Shown here: positions 40,554 to 50,238 of the stretch, in pieces
Layout of the letters: every line of letters begins with the position of its first letter
How positions within the stretch are numbered: the stretch's first letter is position 1
Origin: Paraniabella ginsengisoli
GTDB taxonomy: Bacteria > Bacteroidota > Bacteroidia > Chitinophagales > Chitinophagaceae
Length of the DNA stretch: 64,000 bases
Assembly: GCF_022513635.1 (NCBI RefSeq)
Contig: NZ_JAKWBL010000001.1
Location: forward strand, 1,364,001 to 1,428,000
Direction of reading: 5' to 3'
The notes under the pieces: model-generated
Seen by the model: the letters and a program-made list of their open reading frames with translations, nothing else
Databases searched by the model: none
Told to the model about the DNA's origin: nothing
Made by a program: the position numbers and the translations under genes

Positions 40554-41507
40554 ATGCAAACGATTGCCGGAAAATTTGTTCCTGTAATGATCACGCCTTT
40601 TGATCTGAAAGCCAACATTGACTTTGATGCAGTAAACAGGTTGATTGACTTCTACTTACAAGCTGGTGTAAAAGGTATTTTTGCCAATTGCCTTAGCAGT
40701 GAAATGTTCAGTATCAGCGAAGCTGAAAGGTTACAACTAACCAAGCATATTGTGAATTATGTAAATGGTCGTGCACCCATTGTAGCTACAGGCTCTTTCG
40801 GTTTAACTATTGAGGATAAAGCAGATTTTACAAAACGTATTTATGATACAGGAGTTGACGCTGTTATCTTAATTACGGGTCACTTTGCAAAAGTGGAAGA
40901 TAGCGATGATGTGCTATTACAAAACTTTGAGAAAATGTTTTCGCTTACAGGCAATATTCCTTTGGGAATGTACGAATGTCCTGCACCGTACAAGCGCATT
41001 ATCAGTCCTGATGTCTTTAAGCAATTGTTGCAGGCGGATCGATTGATCTATCATAAAGATACTTCCATTACTCACGAAAATGTTGCAGCAAAATTAGATA
41101 TCCTAAAGCAAGTGCCCAACAGGCTTGAGTTCTACGACGCCCACACGCCTAATGCGATGTTCAGTATGCAGCATGGAGCAATCGGTATGTCGTCCATTTC
41201 CGGTAATTTTTATCCTGAAGTATTGGTATGGATGGTAGAAAATGCCAATAATCCGGATAAGCAAGCAGATGTAAAATGGCTGCAACAGGAGCTTACGGCT
41301 GTTGACCCAATGATTCATATTGCTTACCCGATGAGCGCTAAATATTTCTTACAAAAAAGAGGTTTGCCGGTAAGAACGATCAGCCGTGCTTATGCTTTAC
41401 ATCTGACGCCCGAACAAAAGAAAGAAGTCGATTTATTACATGATAAATTTCTGGGCTGGTGTGCAAGGCTGAATATAGAACCTGTTTCTATTAATAGTCT
41501 CGCATAA
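40554..41507 (+). CDS. DapA/NAL-family aldolase-like protein 1
   Basis: Cytoplasmic class I (Schiff-base) aldolase or dehydratase of 317 residues, intact. Landmarks are FVPVMITPFDLKANIDFDAV, GIFANCLSSEMFSISEAER, the Tyr block GMYECPAPYKR and the Lys block LIYHKDTSITHE, which replace YNxP and the usual IKE/IKD. The changed substrate loop (NCLSSE for GTTGE) indicates a sugar-acid substrate rather than lysine synthesis. It opens a run with an Fe-ADH, a second DapA, PdxA and a DUF1537 kinase, so it belongs to an acid-sugar pathway. Confidence 0.82.
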   Translation: MQTIAGKFVPVMITPFDLKANIDFDAVNRLIDFYLQAGVKGIFANCLSSEMFSISEAERLQLTKHIVNYVNGRAPIVATGSFGLTIEDKADFTKRIYDTGVDAVILITGHFAKVEDSDDVLLQNFEKMFSLTGNIPLGMYECPAPYKRIISPDVFKQLLQADRLIYHKDTSITHENVAAKLDILKQVPNRLEFYDAHTPNAMFSMQHGAIGMSSISGNFYPEVLVWMVENANNPDKQADVKWLQQELTAVDPMIHIAYPMSAKYFLQKRGLPVRTISRAYALHLTPEQKKEVDLLHDKFLGWCARLNIEPVSINSLA

Positions 41508-41547
41508 AGATATTTTTACTTAATAAGAAAAAGAACAATTGTAACAA

Positions 41548-42705
41548 GTGGAACTTACGAATAATCTAAAAATATTTTTCCCCGGCAAATTGGTTTTTGC
41601 TAATGGATGTATGGATCAGTTGGCCGAAGAAGTTCAATCTCTCGGCGCCAAAAAAGTTTTTATAGCTACTATCGAACCATTGAAAAATGTAGTTGATATT
41701 TTTATCAGTCAGTTACGGGATAAAGAAATTGAAGCGCAGGTTGATACCAGCATCGTTCAGGAACCAACCTTCAGCGATTTTGAAAAGTTGATGGAAATGG
41801 TACAGCCGTTTAATCCTGACGTTGTGATCGGTATTGGCGGCGGTAGTGTATTAGATATCTCTAAACTGGTAGCTGCACAGGTTGAGAACGATCAACAGCT
41901 TCGTGACTATGTGGGCATTGGTTTATTAAATGGGCGAAAGAAAAAGTTGATTTGCGTACCTGCAACCTCTGGCACCGGTAGCGAAGCTTCTCCAAATGCA
42001 ATATTAGTGGATGATGCAGATAGTCAGAAAAAAGGAATTATAAGCCCTTATTTAGTTCCGGATATCGTATATGTTGATCCGATATTGACAGTTTCTGTGC
42101 CGCCTGCTATTACAGCTGCAACGGGTATTGACGCTTTAACACATTGTATGGAAGCGTACACAAATAAGTTTGCGCAACCATTTATTGATATGATGGCTTA
42201 TGAAGGTATGAAGCTGATTGCAGCTTACATAGAAACAGCCGTTAAGGATGGAAAAAATATTGAAGCGCGGGAGAAAGTAGCAATGGGAAGTTTATTAGGC
42301 GGCTTTTGTTTAGGGCCTGTAAATACGGCAGGTGTTCATGCATTGTCCTATCCGCTGGGCAGTATGTTTCATCTTGCGCATGGCCTCTCTAATGCACTAT
42401 TGTTGCCATATATAATGGAATATAATATTCCGGCTGATCCCAAAAAGTATGCGGAAGTGGCTATGGCGGTGGGTTGTGAGCGTCAGTCCGATGATCTTGC
42501 CACTGCAACGAAAGGTGTTGAAAAAATTAAAGATATTATCAAAGCATGTGGCATTCCCCAAACATTGAAAGAAGTAAATGTATCCGAAGATGCTATTCCC
42601 CAAATGGCTGTCGATGCGATGAAAGTACAAAGGTTGTTGAAAAATAATCCCAGGGAAATAGCAGAACAGGATGCAGTAAATATATATAAAGCGGCTATGG
42701 GTTAG
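41548..42705 (+). CDS. Iron-containing alcohol dehydrogenase
   Basis: Cytoplasmic NAD(P)-dependent oxidoreductase of 385 residues starting at GTG 41548. The nucleotide-binding motif is VIGIGGGSVLDISKLVA (about residues 92-108); metal ligands lie in GIDALTHCMEAYTN and HALSYPLGSMFHLAHGLSNA. The family reduces or oxidises short aldehydes, lactaldehyde and hydroxy acids. Between two DapA-type aldolase genes it may process the aldehyde or hydroxy-acid product of aldol cleavage. The gene is intact and 40 bases downstream of aldolase 1. Confidence 0.88.
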   Translation: MELTNNLKIFFPGKLVFANGCMDQLAEEVQSLGAKKVFIATIEPLKNVVDIFISQLRDKEIEAQVDTSIVQEPTFSDFEKLMEMVQPFNPDVVIGIGGGSVLDISKLVAAQVENDQQLRDYVGIGLLNGRKKKLICVPATSGTGSEASPNAILVDDADSQKKGIISPYLVPDIVYVDPILTVSVPPAITAATGIDALTHCMEAYTNKFAQPFIDMMAYEGMKLIAAYIETAVKDGKNIEAREKVAMGSLLGGFCLGPVNTAGVHALSYPLGSMFHLAHGLSNALLLPYIMEYNIPADPKKYAEVAMAVGCERQSDDLATATKGVEKIKDIIKACGIPQTLKEVNVSEDAIPQMAVDAMKVQRLLKNNPREIAEQDAVNIYKAAMG

Positions 42706-42713
42706 TATTTACT

Positions 42714-42733
42714 CCCTCTCCTTTAGGAGAGGG
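42714..42733. repeat. CCCTCTCC hairpin repeat
   Basis: CCCTCTCCT (42714-42722) pairs with AGGAGAGGG (42725-42733). A related element (CTTCTCCTTTGGAGAGGG) is at 45916-45933. These belong to a widespread intergenic hairpin family in Bacteroidota. Confidence 0.65.
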
Positions 42734-42776
42734 TTGTGAGGTTTCAACTGAAGCATATTAATCATCAAACTAAGAA

Positions 42777-43681
42777 ATGGATTCGAATAAAAAATTTAAA
42801 GGTATTATTGTTCCCGCTGTAACGCCGCTCACATCTGGCTTTGAGATAGATCCTACTGCGGTTGAGAAAATGTTTAATAATTTTTATCAGCATAATGCAT
42901 CTCCTTTTATTTTAGGCACTACTGGTGAATCAGCTTCTCTTTCCTTGAAGCATAAGCAGGATTATGTAAAAGCTGCCGCAAAATATAAAAAGGCCGAATC
43001 GGTTTTATATGCCGGGATATCTTCGAATGTAATTTCCGAGTCGATTGATCTTGCAAAATTTTGTGCTGATAATGAGGTAGATGCCGTTGCTGCCACATTG
43101 CCTTCTTATTACGCGCTTTCGGAAAGCCAGATGAAAAAATATTTTGAGCGATTGGCTGAGGAGATTCCCATTCCTCTGATCATTTATAATATTCCAGCAA
43201 CCACGCACATGAGTATACCTTTGTCTATTATTGAATCGTTAAGTCATCATCCCAATATTATTGCAACAAAAGATTCTGAGCGTAGTGAAGAAAGGCTTCA
43301 GGAATCTCTAAAGTTGTGGAAAGACAGGGAAGACTTTGGACATTTCCTTGGATGGGCAGCCAAATCGGCAGACGCGCTTTTCAACGGAAGTGATGGTTTA
43401 ATCCCAAGCACAGGAAATATATTTCCTGGTATATATGAAAAAATGTTACAGGCAGTAGAAGATGGTAATAACGACCTGGCTTATGAAATGCAGGCTCAGA
43501 GCGATGCCGGAGGCAATTTGTATCAGTCCGGTCGTACATTAGAGAAAGCCTTTGGGCATTAAAAGTTTTAATGCATGAACGCGATCTTTGTCAACCCATC
43601 GTAATGCCGCCTTTACAACCGCAGGATGAAAACCAGACAGCCTTACTAAAAGCATCTTTAAAAGATATTAAACTTACATAA
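42777..43681 (+). CDS. DapA/NAL-family aldolase-like protein 2 (frame broken at 43554-43556)
   Basis: About 301 residues after G3 at 43554-43556 is read as G4, which replaces a premature GH-stop with a tail ending LKASLKDIKLT. It keeps the classic family signature: VPAVTPLTSGFEIDPTAVEK, the FILGTTGESASL loop, IIYNIPATTHMSIPL with the Tyr, and IIATKDSERSEE with the Schiff-base Lys. It is closer to standard dihydrodipicolinate-synthase-like aldolases than protein 1. The context (Fe-ADH before, PdxA starting at the next base) points to sugar-acid cleavage. Confidence 0.85.
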
Positions 43682-44714
43682 ATGAAACCCTTACCAATAA
43701 TAGCAATAACAATGGGAGATCCGGCAAGTATAGGCCCGGAGATTGCCGTAAAAGCTTTAAAGGAAAAAAAATATATGAAATATGCAGGCCACTTATAGCA
43801 GGTGATGCCGATGTGTTTGAAAAGATAATAGCTGAAACAGGATTAGAAGTTAAAGTGAATCGCATAGAAAAGCCAGCTGATGCTGGTTTCCAATTAGGCG
43901 TTATTGATGTGATCGATTTGAAAAATGTTGATACCTCCAAACTGGAGTATGGAAAAATAAATGCTATGTGTGGTGAAGCCAGCTTCCGTTCTGTTGAGAA
44001 AGTAATTCAATTAGCACTGGCCGGAGAAGTAGACGCAACAGTTACTGGCCCCATCAATAAAAAATCGATAAACGAAGCAGGGCATCATTTTGCTGGTCAT
44101 ACAGAGATTTATGCACATTATACCAATACGAAGAAGTATGCCATGCTTTTAGTAGAAGATAATATTAATGTAATACATGTTAGTACACACGTTTCTTTAC
44201 GCCAGGCATGTGATTTAGTAAAAAAGATCGTATACTGGAAGTGATTGAACTTTTACGTAAAGGGTTAACGAGTCTTGGCAAGACTAACTTAAAGATTGGA
44301 GTTGCGGGTCTCAATCCACATGCAGGAGATAGTGGCTTATTTGGTACAGAAGATGACCAGGAAATTTTACCGGCTGTGGAAGAAGCGCGAAATCGCGGTT
44401 ATGATATTGAAGGACCGGTTCCTCCAGATACTATGTTTGCAAAAGCAGCTATGGGGGCTTATGGTGGAGTAGTAGCTATGTATCACGATCAGGGACATAT
44501 ACCTTTTAAATTAGCAGGCTTTAAATGGGATGCTGAAAAGCAGCAAATGGAAAGTGTAAAAGGTGTAAACATAACACTGGGCTTACCCATAATACGCACA
44601 TCAGTTGATCATGGTACTGCTTTTGAAATAGCTGGTAAAGGTATTGCCAGTCCAGATGCAATGGTTTTAGCAATTGAAAGTGCAGTACAGCTGAGCAACA
44701 ATAAAGAAAACTAA
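43682..44714 (+). CDS. PdxA-family 4-phosphate dehydrogenase, probably PdxA2-type (two frame breaks)
   Basis: Metal- and NAD-dependent oxidative decarboxylase, about 344 residues. Landmarks are [55 protein letters not shown] and [13 protein letters not shown] (metal-binding Asp and His residues). A8 at 43764-43771 and A6 at 44220-44225 each lack one A. Paired with a DUF1537 kinase, PdxA2 proteins oxidise D-threonate or D-erythronate 4-phosphate, giving dihydroxyacetone phosphate and CO2, rather than making pyridoxal phosphate. That pairing occurs here, with the kinase gene 15 bases downstream. Confidence 0.87.
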
Positions 44715-44729
44715 CTTTACCTGCCATAT

Positions 44730-45856
44730 ATGATTATCGTTATTGCGGATGATTTTACTGGAGCTGCGGAAATGGCAGGAATAAGCCTTGGTTATGGCTT
44801 AAAAGTATCGCTATGTATTGATGGATTGGTGGACACAAATGCGGATGTATTGATCGTTTCGACAGAAAGCCGATCTATGAAAAAGAGCAGGCATTGAACA
44901 TTGTAAAGCAAATGACTGTCCACGCACAAAAATTAAATCCGCAATTGATCTATAAAAAAATTGATTCTGTGCTTCGTGGTTATGTTGCAGATGAAGTGCA
45001 AACGCAACTTGAAGTATTAGGCTTAAAAAAAGCGCTTATACTGCCTGCTAATCCATCATTAGGAAGAACGATTGTTGACGGACAATATTTTGTTGATGGA
45101 ATTCCTATCTCTAAAACAGCTTTTGCTAATGATCCTGAGTTTGCCATAACCACTTCAGACATACATGAAATGTTCAAACATGAGAATAGTAAAATTGTCA
45201 GCAAAAGCGGCAGCATTGATGAGGGGTTGAACATTGGCGAAATGGAGTTTTTGGAAGATGTACTGTTTTGGGCTGGGCAGGTAAATGGTAATTGCTTACC
45301 AGCTGGATCAGGAGATTTTTTTGATGCCCTTCTTAAAAAACAATATAACAAACAAAACGACACGGACGAACCTCAGTTGCAAAAGCCTCACCTATATGTG
45401 AGCGGTACCTCATTTACAAAAAGCCGGGATCTTATTAAATATTTTGGGAGCAGCTATACTGCTTTCATTACAGCGGATATACTGAGAGGCAATGATGAAG
45501 CAGCCTGGTTAAATAAAGTAGGCGCTATTTTAAAAGATCATCAACAGTTGATCATAGCATTTGATGAAACAGTAAATAATAGTGAGTTTACAGCTGCAGA
45601 ATTAAGAGTAAAAATGGCTGCTTACGTTAAGAAGGTGATCGATCAATTTGGTATACGTGAAGTACTTATCGAAGGTGGTGCAACGGCAACTTCGGTTTTT
45701 CAGGCTTTTGGCCTTAATTGTTTCGAGCCTGTATATGAATGGCAGCGTGGTGTAGTACAAATGAAAGCAGAAAACTTTATGGTAACCGTAAAGCCCGGTA
45801 GTTATGAACTGCCTCACTATTTTAAAGTGCAATATAAATTGCACCAGGATGTTTAG
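44730..45856 (+). CDS. DUF1537 four-carbon acid-sugar kinase (frame broken at 44880-44884)
   Basis: Phosphorylates a four-carbon aldonate (threonate or erythronate) in characterised relatives. About 375 residues from ATG 44730, slightly short for the family. The N-terminal domain starts IIVIADDFTGAAEMAG and has STESRSMKKEQAL and YKKIDSVLRGYV; the C-terminal nucleotide-binding region has VLIEGGATATSVFQAFGL. One A is missing at 44880-44884. It works with the preceding PdxA; the product would be dihydroxyacetone phosphate. A symporter gene follows after a terminator-like hairpin. Confidence 0.87.
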
Positions 45857-45882
45857 TATGCTGATAAATCATATTCAAAAGT

Positions 45883-45940
45883 AAAAAAGCCTCCTGTAAT
45901 CAGGGTCTTTTCTTCCTTCTCCTTTGGAGAGGGCTGGGGT
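45883..45940 (+). terminator. Terminator-like hairpin plus CTCCTTTGG repeat
   Basis: AAAAAAGCCTCCTGTAATCAGG (split here: AAAAAAGCCTCCTG, then TAATCAGG) followed by GTCTTTTC forms an imperfect hairpin with a T-rich tail (45883-45911). A CTTCTCCTTTGGAGAGGG hairpin at 45916-45933 follows. It lies between the kinase and symporter genes and may reduce transcript from one to the other. Confidence 0.45.
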
Positions 45941-45959
45941 GAGACCTAAAAAATATAGT

Positions 45960-47507
45960 ATGAGCCGATTGCATTTTATAGACTTTGCCATAATTATACT
46001 TGTATTAGGGATAACTGTTTTTTTGGGTTTCCGGTTTTCCAAAAAACAAACATCAACACAAAACTTTTTTCTTTCAAAAGGTAATATTCCATCTTGGGCG
46101 CTTGGCTTGTCTTTGCTGGCCACACTCATTAGTAGTGTTACTTTTTTAGGATATCCTGCGCAAGGCTATGCTAGTAACTGGATATTACTGGTGCAGGGAT
46201 TGATGGTTCCGGTAGTACTTTTGGGATGTATCTGGTTTATCGTTCCGCTGTTCCGAAAGTCAATAGGACTTAGTACTTACGAATACTTTGAAAAGCGGTT
46301 CGGGAGTTTTGCGCGATATTATAGTTCACTATCCTTTGTCATACGTCAGTTTGCAGGCATGGGCACCGTATTATTTTTAGTGGCCGTTGCAATAAGAGAA
46401 ATGATAGATGTGAGCCCCTTCATTGTTTTGGCGATAGTAGGTATCATCCTCATCATTGTTAATCTTAAAGGCGGTATACAGGCAGTTATCTGGCTCGATG
46501 TATTTCAAGGCTTCATGTTATTTTTCAGTGGAATCGTTTGCTTAACTGTAATCCTAAGTTCAATTAAAGGTGGCATTCCAGAAGCAATAAGGATCGCTAC
46601 AGAAAATAACCGCACCGGATTTGGGCCTTATGATTTTAGCTTTAAGCAACTCACTTTAATTGTAATGATCATCAATGGCGCGTTTTACGCCGTTCAAAAA
46701 TATGCAACTGATCAAACTGTAGTACAGCGTTACTTAACAGCCAAATCAGATAAAGATGCAATTAAAGCTTCCTTTTTAGGAATTTCCCTCACCGTTCCTA
46801 TCTGGACAATGTTTATGTTAATCGGTACCGCGCTTTTCGTTTACTACAAACAAAATGGCGCGCCAGATGGTATGAAGGCAGAAGCCGCATTTCCGCATTT
46901 TATCATGACGCAATTACCAACCGGTGTTATTGGTTTTATCATTGCGGCACTTCTGTCAGCAGCAATATGCAGTCTGAGCGCGGATTTGAACTCGTTGGCT
47001 GCAGTTGGTGTTGAAGATTACTATAAAAAATTAGCACCAGGAAAATCGGATAAACAATATCTTGCTGCAAGTAAACTCTTTGTTATAATATCTGGATTGC
47101 TCGCTATCGGCATCGGTGCTTTATATATTTTATCAGGCGATGAGGGCGTATTGGGAATTATTTTCACCGTTTATGCCATCTTTTCGGGTGGCATCGTGGG
47201 TGTCTTCTTACTTGGCTTATTCAGCGCCCGCGCCAACCGGCAAGGCGTCAATATTGGAATCATTACTTGCATTGTGTTTACATCTTATGCCTTTCTTACT
47301 TCAACGCCCATCGGTCTTGAAAATCCAAAGCTCTTGCTGGATCTGGGTAAATATAACTTTACACACGACAAGTTGATGTTAGGTGTGTACAGTCATTTTG
47401 TTGTCATCATTGTAGGTTACATTGCCAGCCTCTTTTTTCCTAAGCCGGTGATCGAGCCTAATCTTTTATATAGCAATTGGAAAAAGAACAGACATTCGGA
47501 AAATTAA
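45960..47507 (+). CDS. Sodium:solute symporter (SSS family), acid-sugar module
   Basis: Intact inner-membrane importer of 515 residues. I chose ATG 45960 (MSRLHFIDFAIIILVLGITV) over an in-frame ATG 36 bases upstream, which lies inside a hairpin repeat. SSS marks are GNIPSWALGLSLLATLISSV, NLKGGIQAVIWLDVFQGFML, YATDQTVVQRYLTAKS and IIAALLSAAICSLSADLNSL. It closes the DapA/PdxA/DUF1537 gene run, so it probably imports the aldonate used there. It differs from the symporters at 35.1 kb and 62.4 kb. Confidence 0.9.
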   Translation: MSRLHFIDFAIIILVLGITVFLGFRFSKKQTSTQNFFLSKGNIPSWALGLSLLATLISSVTFLGYPAQGYASNWILLVQGLMVPVVLLGCIWFIVPLFRKSIGLSTYEYFEKRFGSFARYYSSLSFVIRQFAGMGTVLFLVAVAIREMIDVSPFIVLAIVGIILIIVNLKGGIQAVIWLDVFQGFMLFFSGIVCLTVILSSIKGGIPEAIRIATENNRTGFGPYDFSFKQLTLIVMIINGAFYAVQKYATDQTVVQRYLTAKSDKDAIKASFLGISLTVPIWTMFMLIGTALFVYYKQNGAPDGMKAEAAFPHFIMTQLPTGVIGFIIAALLSAAICSLSADLNSLAAVGVEDYYKKLAPGKSDKQYLAASKLFVIISGLLAIGIGALYILSGDEGVLGIIFTVYAIFSGGIVGVFLLGLFSARANRQGVNIGIITCIVFTSYAFLTSTPIGLENPKLLLDLGKYNFTHDKLMLGVYSHFVVIIVGYIASLFFPKPVIEPNLLYSNWKKNRHSEN

Positions 47508-47517
47508 AAAATGAATT

Positions 47518-48945
47518 ATGAGCCCAGCTTTAGAATATAGATCAACAATATTGCGTCGCACTCTTGTACTTTGGGTAATATTACTCATCTTTTTTGCTTC
47601 CGCACACAAGCCCAATCCAACAGCGATAGCGCCTACGCCATGCCTCTAGTAGAGGTTTTAAAAGATATCGAAAAAAATATGGAGTAACGATCCGTGCCGA
47701 TGAAAAATTGGTTGTTGACAAAGTTTTAAAATATGCAAAGTGGCGATATAGAACTGATGTTGATGAAACATTACGTAATGTATTAGCACCTTTCGACCTG
47801 AAAGTAAAATCTGACGGAAGCGAAAAAAATATAAGGTAAGCGAGTTCGAATATTACCGTTGGCCGGTAGCCGAAGGCTGGGCCGAGCTGGATCGCATTGC
47901 AGCTCAATACAAAAATATTTCGGAATGGGAAGCAAGAAAAAAGATCTTGCATCCTTGTATAATGGAAGCTTTGCAATTATCAAAACTTCCGGCATATCCA
48001 ATCAGTAAACCCATTCTCACACCTAAAAGAAAGCATGTTGGTTATACGGTCGAAAACATTGCTATTGAAATTTTAAAAGGTGTTTGGATTAATGGTTCTA
48101 TTTACAGGCCAGCAAAGTATAAAGGGAAGATTCCCGTAATACTCAATCCCGACGGGCATTGGCAAGATCATCGCTTTCGTGAAGATGCCCAAATCCGTTG
48201 TGCTGCGTTGGCAAAAATGGGCGCGATAACCATTAGTTACGATCTCTTCGGCTGGGGTGAATCCGGTCTTCAATTTAAATATGAAGATCACCGCAAAGCC
48301 TTATCACAAACCATTCAAACGCTCGGCGCTATAAGAATTTTAGATTATTTGCTTTCTTTAAAAGAAGCTGACACATCACGTGTAGCCATTACAGGAGGTT
48401 CTGGCGGTGGCAGCCATACCGTTTTAATGACAGCCATTGATGATCGCATTAAAGTTTCCGCGCCTGTTGTTTCTGTTTCCTCATATATGTATGGCGGTTG
48501 TCCATGCGAAAGCGGCATGCCTGTTTTTCTTTGTGGAGGCGGCACCGATAACCTGGAACTCGCTGCCATGGCGGCTCCCAATCCACAATTACTGGTATCT
48601 GATGGCGGCGATTGGACAGACAGGATGCCTGAACATGATTTTCCGTATCTGCAAAAAATGTATAGTTGGTATGGTAAAAAAGAAAATGTCGAGAATGTGC
48701 ATTTGCCAACAGAAAAACATGATTTTGGGATCAATAAAAGAACAGCCGTTTATCGGTTTATGGCGAAATATCTGAATCTTGATTTATCAGCAATTGAAAA
48801 GAATGGACAAATTGATGAATCAACTATTACCATCGAAAAAATGAGCGATATGTATGTGTTTGGAGAAAAAGGAGAGCAGCTTCCTGCGCATGCCGTAAAA
48901 GGATTTGAAAATCTTGAAAAGGTTTTCGAAGAAGCGATTAAATAA
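47518..48945 (+). CDS. Exported alpha/beta hydrolase with N-terminal STN-like domain (three frame breaks)
   Basis: About 476 residues. After a signal (LRRTLVLWVILLIFF) an STN/secretin-like domain is visible (MPLVEVLKDIEKKYGVTIRA, then VDETLRNVLAPFDLKVKSDG), a domain normally found in TonB receptors and FecR regulators. The C-terminal ~330 residues are an alpha/beta-hydrolase of the acetyl-xylan-esterase or dienelactone-hydrolase type: VILNPDGHWQDHRFREDAQI, SYDLFGWGESG and the nucleophile Ser in AITGGSGGGSHTVLM, with a late His in PTEKHDFG. Breaks are near 47600, A7 at 47671-47677 and A7 at 47823-47829. The uninterrupted part begins at 47947. Repeat A copy 5 overlaps the signal-peptide codons. 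Confidence 0.72.
47545..47570 (-). repeat. Dispersed repeat family A, copy 5 (core only)
   Basis: On the minus strand this reads AAGTACAAGAGTGCGACGCA followed by ATATTG, the same core as copies 2, 6 and 7. It lies inside the predicted start of the STN-hydrolase coding sequence, where its plus strand encodes LRRTLVL. Confidence 0.65.
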
Positions 48946-49125
48946 TGATTTCACACAACGGCCACAAAGAAGGACGAGGAACACAAAGCTTTATCAAATC
49001 ATTTTTTTGTTGGCGTTCAGTGTATGAAATAAGATAATTGGTAAAGATCGTTATGGTATAACAAATAGGTTTCGGTGTTTCCGTTGTATTCGTAGCGCTC
49101 TTTGCGTGAAAAACTTTACAAAACA
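48946..49125. other. Intergenic region with CCACAAAG-type repeats
   Basis: The 180-base gap has GGCCACAAAGAAGGACG early and GCGCTCTTTGCGTGAAAAAC near its end. The latter resembles the tail of repeat family C. No gene or clear promoter was seen. Confidence 0.4.
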
Positions 49126-50003
49126 ATGATAAAAAAATAACACTCCTTTGTATGTTGTGCCTTTTAGCGGGCGCAACTGTTTTTGCACAGAAAGAAAGAT
49201 ATAAAATTGGGTTAATCGATCTGATGTTACTTAAACGCCAAAAGTTAAGCGCTATTCCATTGGCGAAAGAATTGAATGCTGATGGGCTGGAAGTAGACAT
49301 GGGCGGACTTGGTAATCGGCCTACGTTTGACAACAAATTGCTAACTGATTCTATCAGACAGCAGTTTCTAAAAACGGCTAAAGAAAATGGAATCGAAATA
49401 GCTTCGCTGGCTATGACGGGTTACTATGCGCAATCTTTTTGTGGCAGAGAAGAATACCTGAAATCGATCACCGATTGTATCGAAACAATGAGGTTGATGA
49501 ATGTGAAGACCGCATTTTTGCCAATGGGTATTCAATGCGACATCAGCATAAACAAGTCGGTGCGCGATTCAGTAATAAGCCGTCTAAAAGTTGCAGGCAA
49601 AATGGCGCAAGATGCGGGTGTTGTGATTGCGATAGAAACTTCTTTGTCTGCCAAAGAAGAAAGAAAATTATTAAAAGAGATCAATTGTCCGGCAATTAAG
49701 ATCTACTTTAATTTTTCTAATCCTTTAAAAGGCGGTCGGGATTTGTATAAAGAAATGAAAATATTGGGAAAGAAAAACATAGCAATGATACATGCTACCA
49801 ATAAAGATAGCGTTTGGTTGCAAAACGATCCGCAGATTGATCTTTACAAAGTAAAAAGGGTATTAGATAAAATGAAATGGAGTGGCTGGCTGGTAGTGGA
49901 ACGTAGCCGAGATGCTAAGCAGCCAACTAATGTGAAATACAATTATGGGGCAAATGTGGCGTATTTAAAGAGTGTGTTTCAAGTAAAAGATAGCAGAAGA
50001 TAG
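49126..50003 (+). CDS. Exported sugar-phosphate isomerase/epimerase-like TIM-barrel protein (frame broken at 49131-49137)
   Basis: About 292 residues once A7 at 49131-49137 is read as A8, giving the signal MIKKITLLCMLCLLAGATVF and cleavage after AQ. The mature part is an AP-endonuclease-2-type TIM barrel with LNADGLEVDMGGLGNRP, IEIASLAMTGYYAQSF, GVVIAIETSLSAKEERK, NIAMIHATNKDS and GWLVVERSRD; Glu and His residues lie where the fold binds its metal. Secreted versions are common in Bacteroidota glycan loci, and their substrate is unknown. It lies alone between repeat-rich gaps. Confidence 0.8.
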
Positions 50004-50010
50004 ATGACAT

Positions 50011-50033
50011 GGTCTGACGGTCCCCGTCTGACC
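50011..50033 (+). repeat. Hairpin repeat family B, copy 2
   Basis: GGTCTGACGG (50011-50020), a TCC loop, then CCGTCTGACC (50024-50033): ten paired positions with one T-T mismatch. It starts seven bases after the TIM-barrel gene stop, the same placement as copy 1 after GH140. Confidence 0.7.
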
Positions 50034-50101
50034 GGTTATTATTAGCAAAGAAAACAATTGAAAGATAGGACGTCCTTGTTAACTTCCGTATGGTTTATAT
50101 T

Positions 50102-50178
50102 GGATGGGTTCATGTACTACAGTACAAGGGTGCGACGCAACGAAGATGCCATATATTTATTGCCGGGACAATAAAAAA
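50102..50178 (+). repeat. Dispersed repeat family A, copy 6 (best-preserved)
   Basis: GGATGGGTTCATGTACTACA, then GTACAAGGGTGCGACGCAAC, then GAAGATGCCATATATTTATT and GCCGGGACAATAAAAAA. It shows all parts of the family: the 5' GGATG, a GTAC..GTAC inverted repeat, the GCGACGCAA core and the GATGCCATATATT tail ending in an A run. Confidence 0.8.
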
Positions 50179-50215
50179 TTATTTATGTATTAATCCTGTA
50201 GGTTTATATAAAACT

Positions 50216-50223
50216 TATTTTTG
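50216..50223 (+). promoter_or_regulatory. Possible -7 box for the 2-hydroxyacid oxidase gene
   Basis: TATTTTTG matches TAnnTTTG and lies 15 bases before the ATG at 50239. No clear -33 TTTG was found at the right distance. If correct it rules out the upstream in-frame TTG at 50221 as a start. Confidence 0.35.
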
Positions 50224-50238
50224 CGGGAATACGAATTT

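Noticed and set aside
45924..45959. Upstream ATG of the second symporter
   Set aside because: The added 12 residues are encoded by a CTCCTTTGGAGAGGG repeat and are not part of the SSS family start.
50221..50238. TTG start giving six more residues for the hydroxyacid oxidase
   Set aside because: The TTG overlaps a likely -7 promoter box, and the ATG at 50239 gives the usual N terminus.
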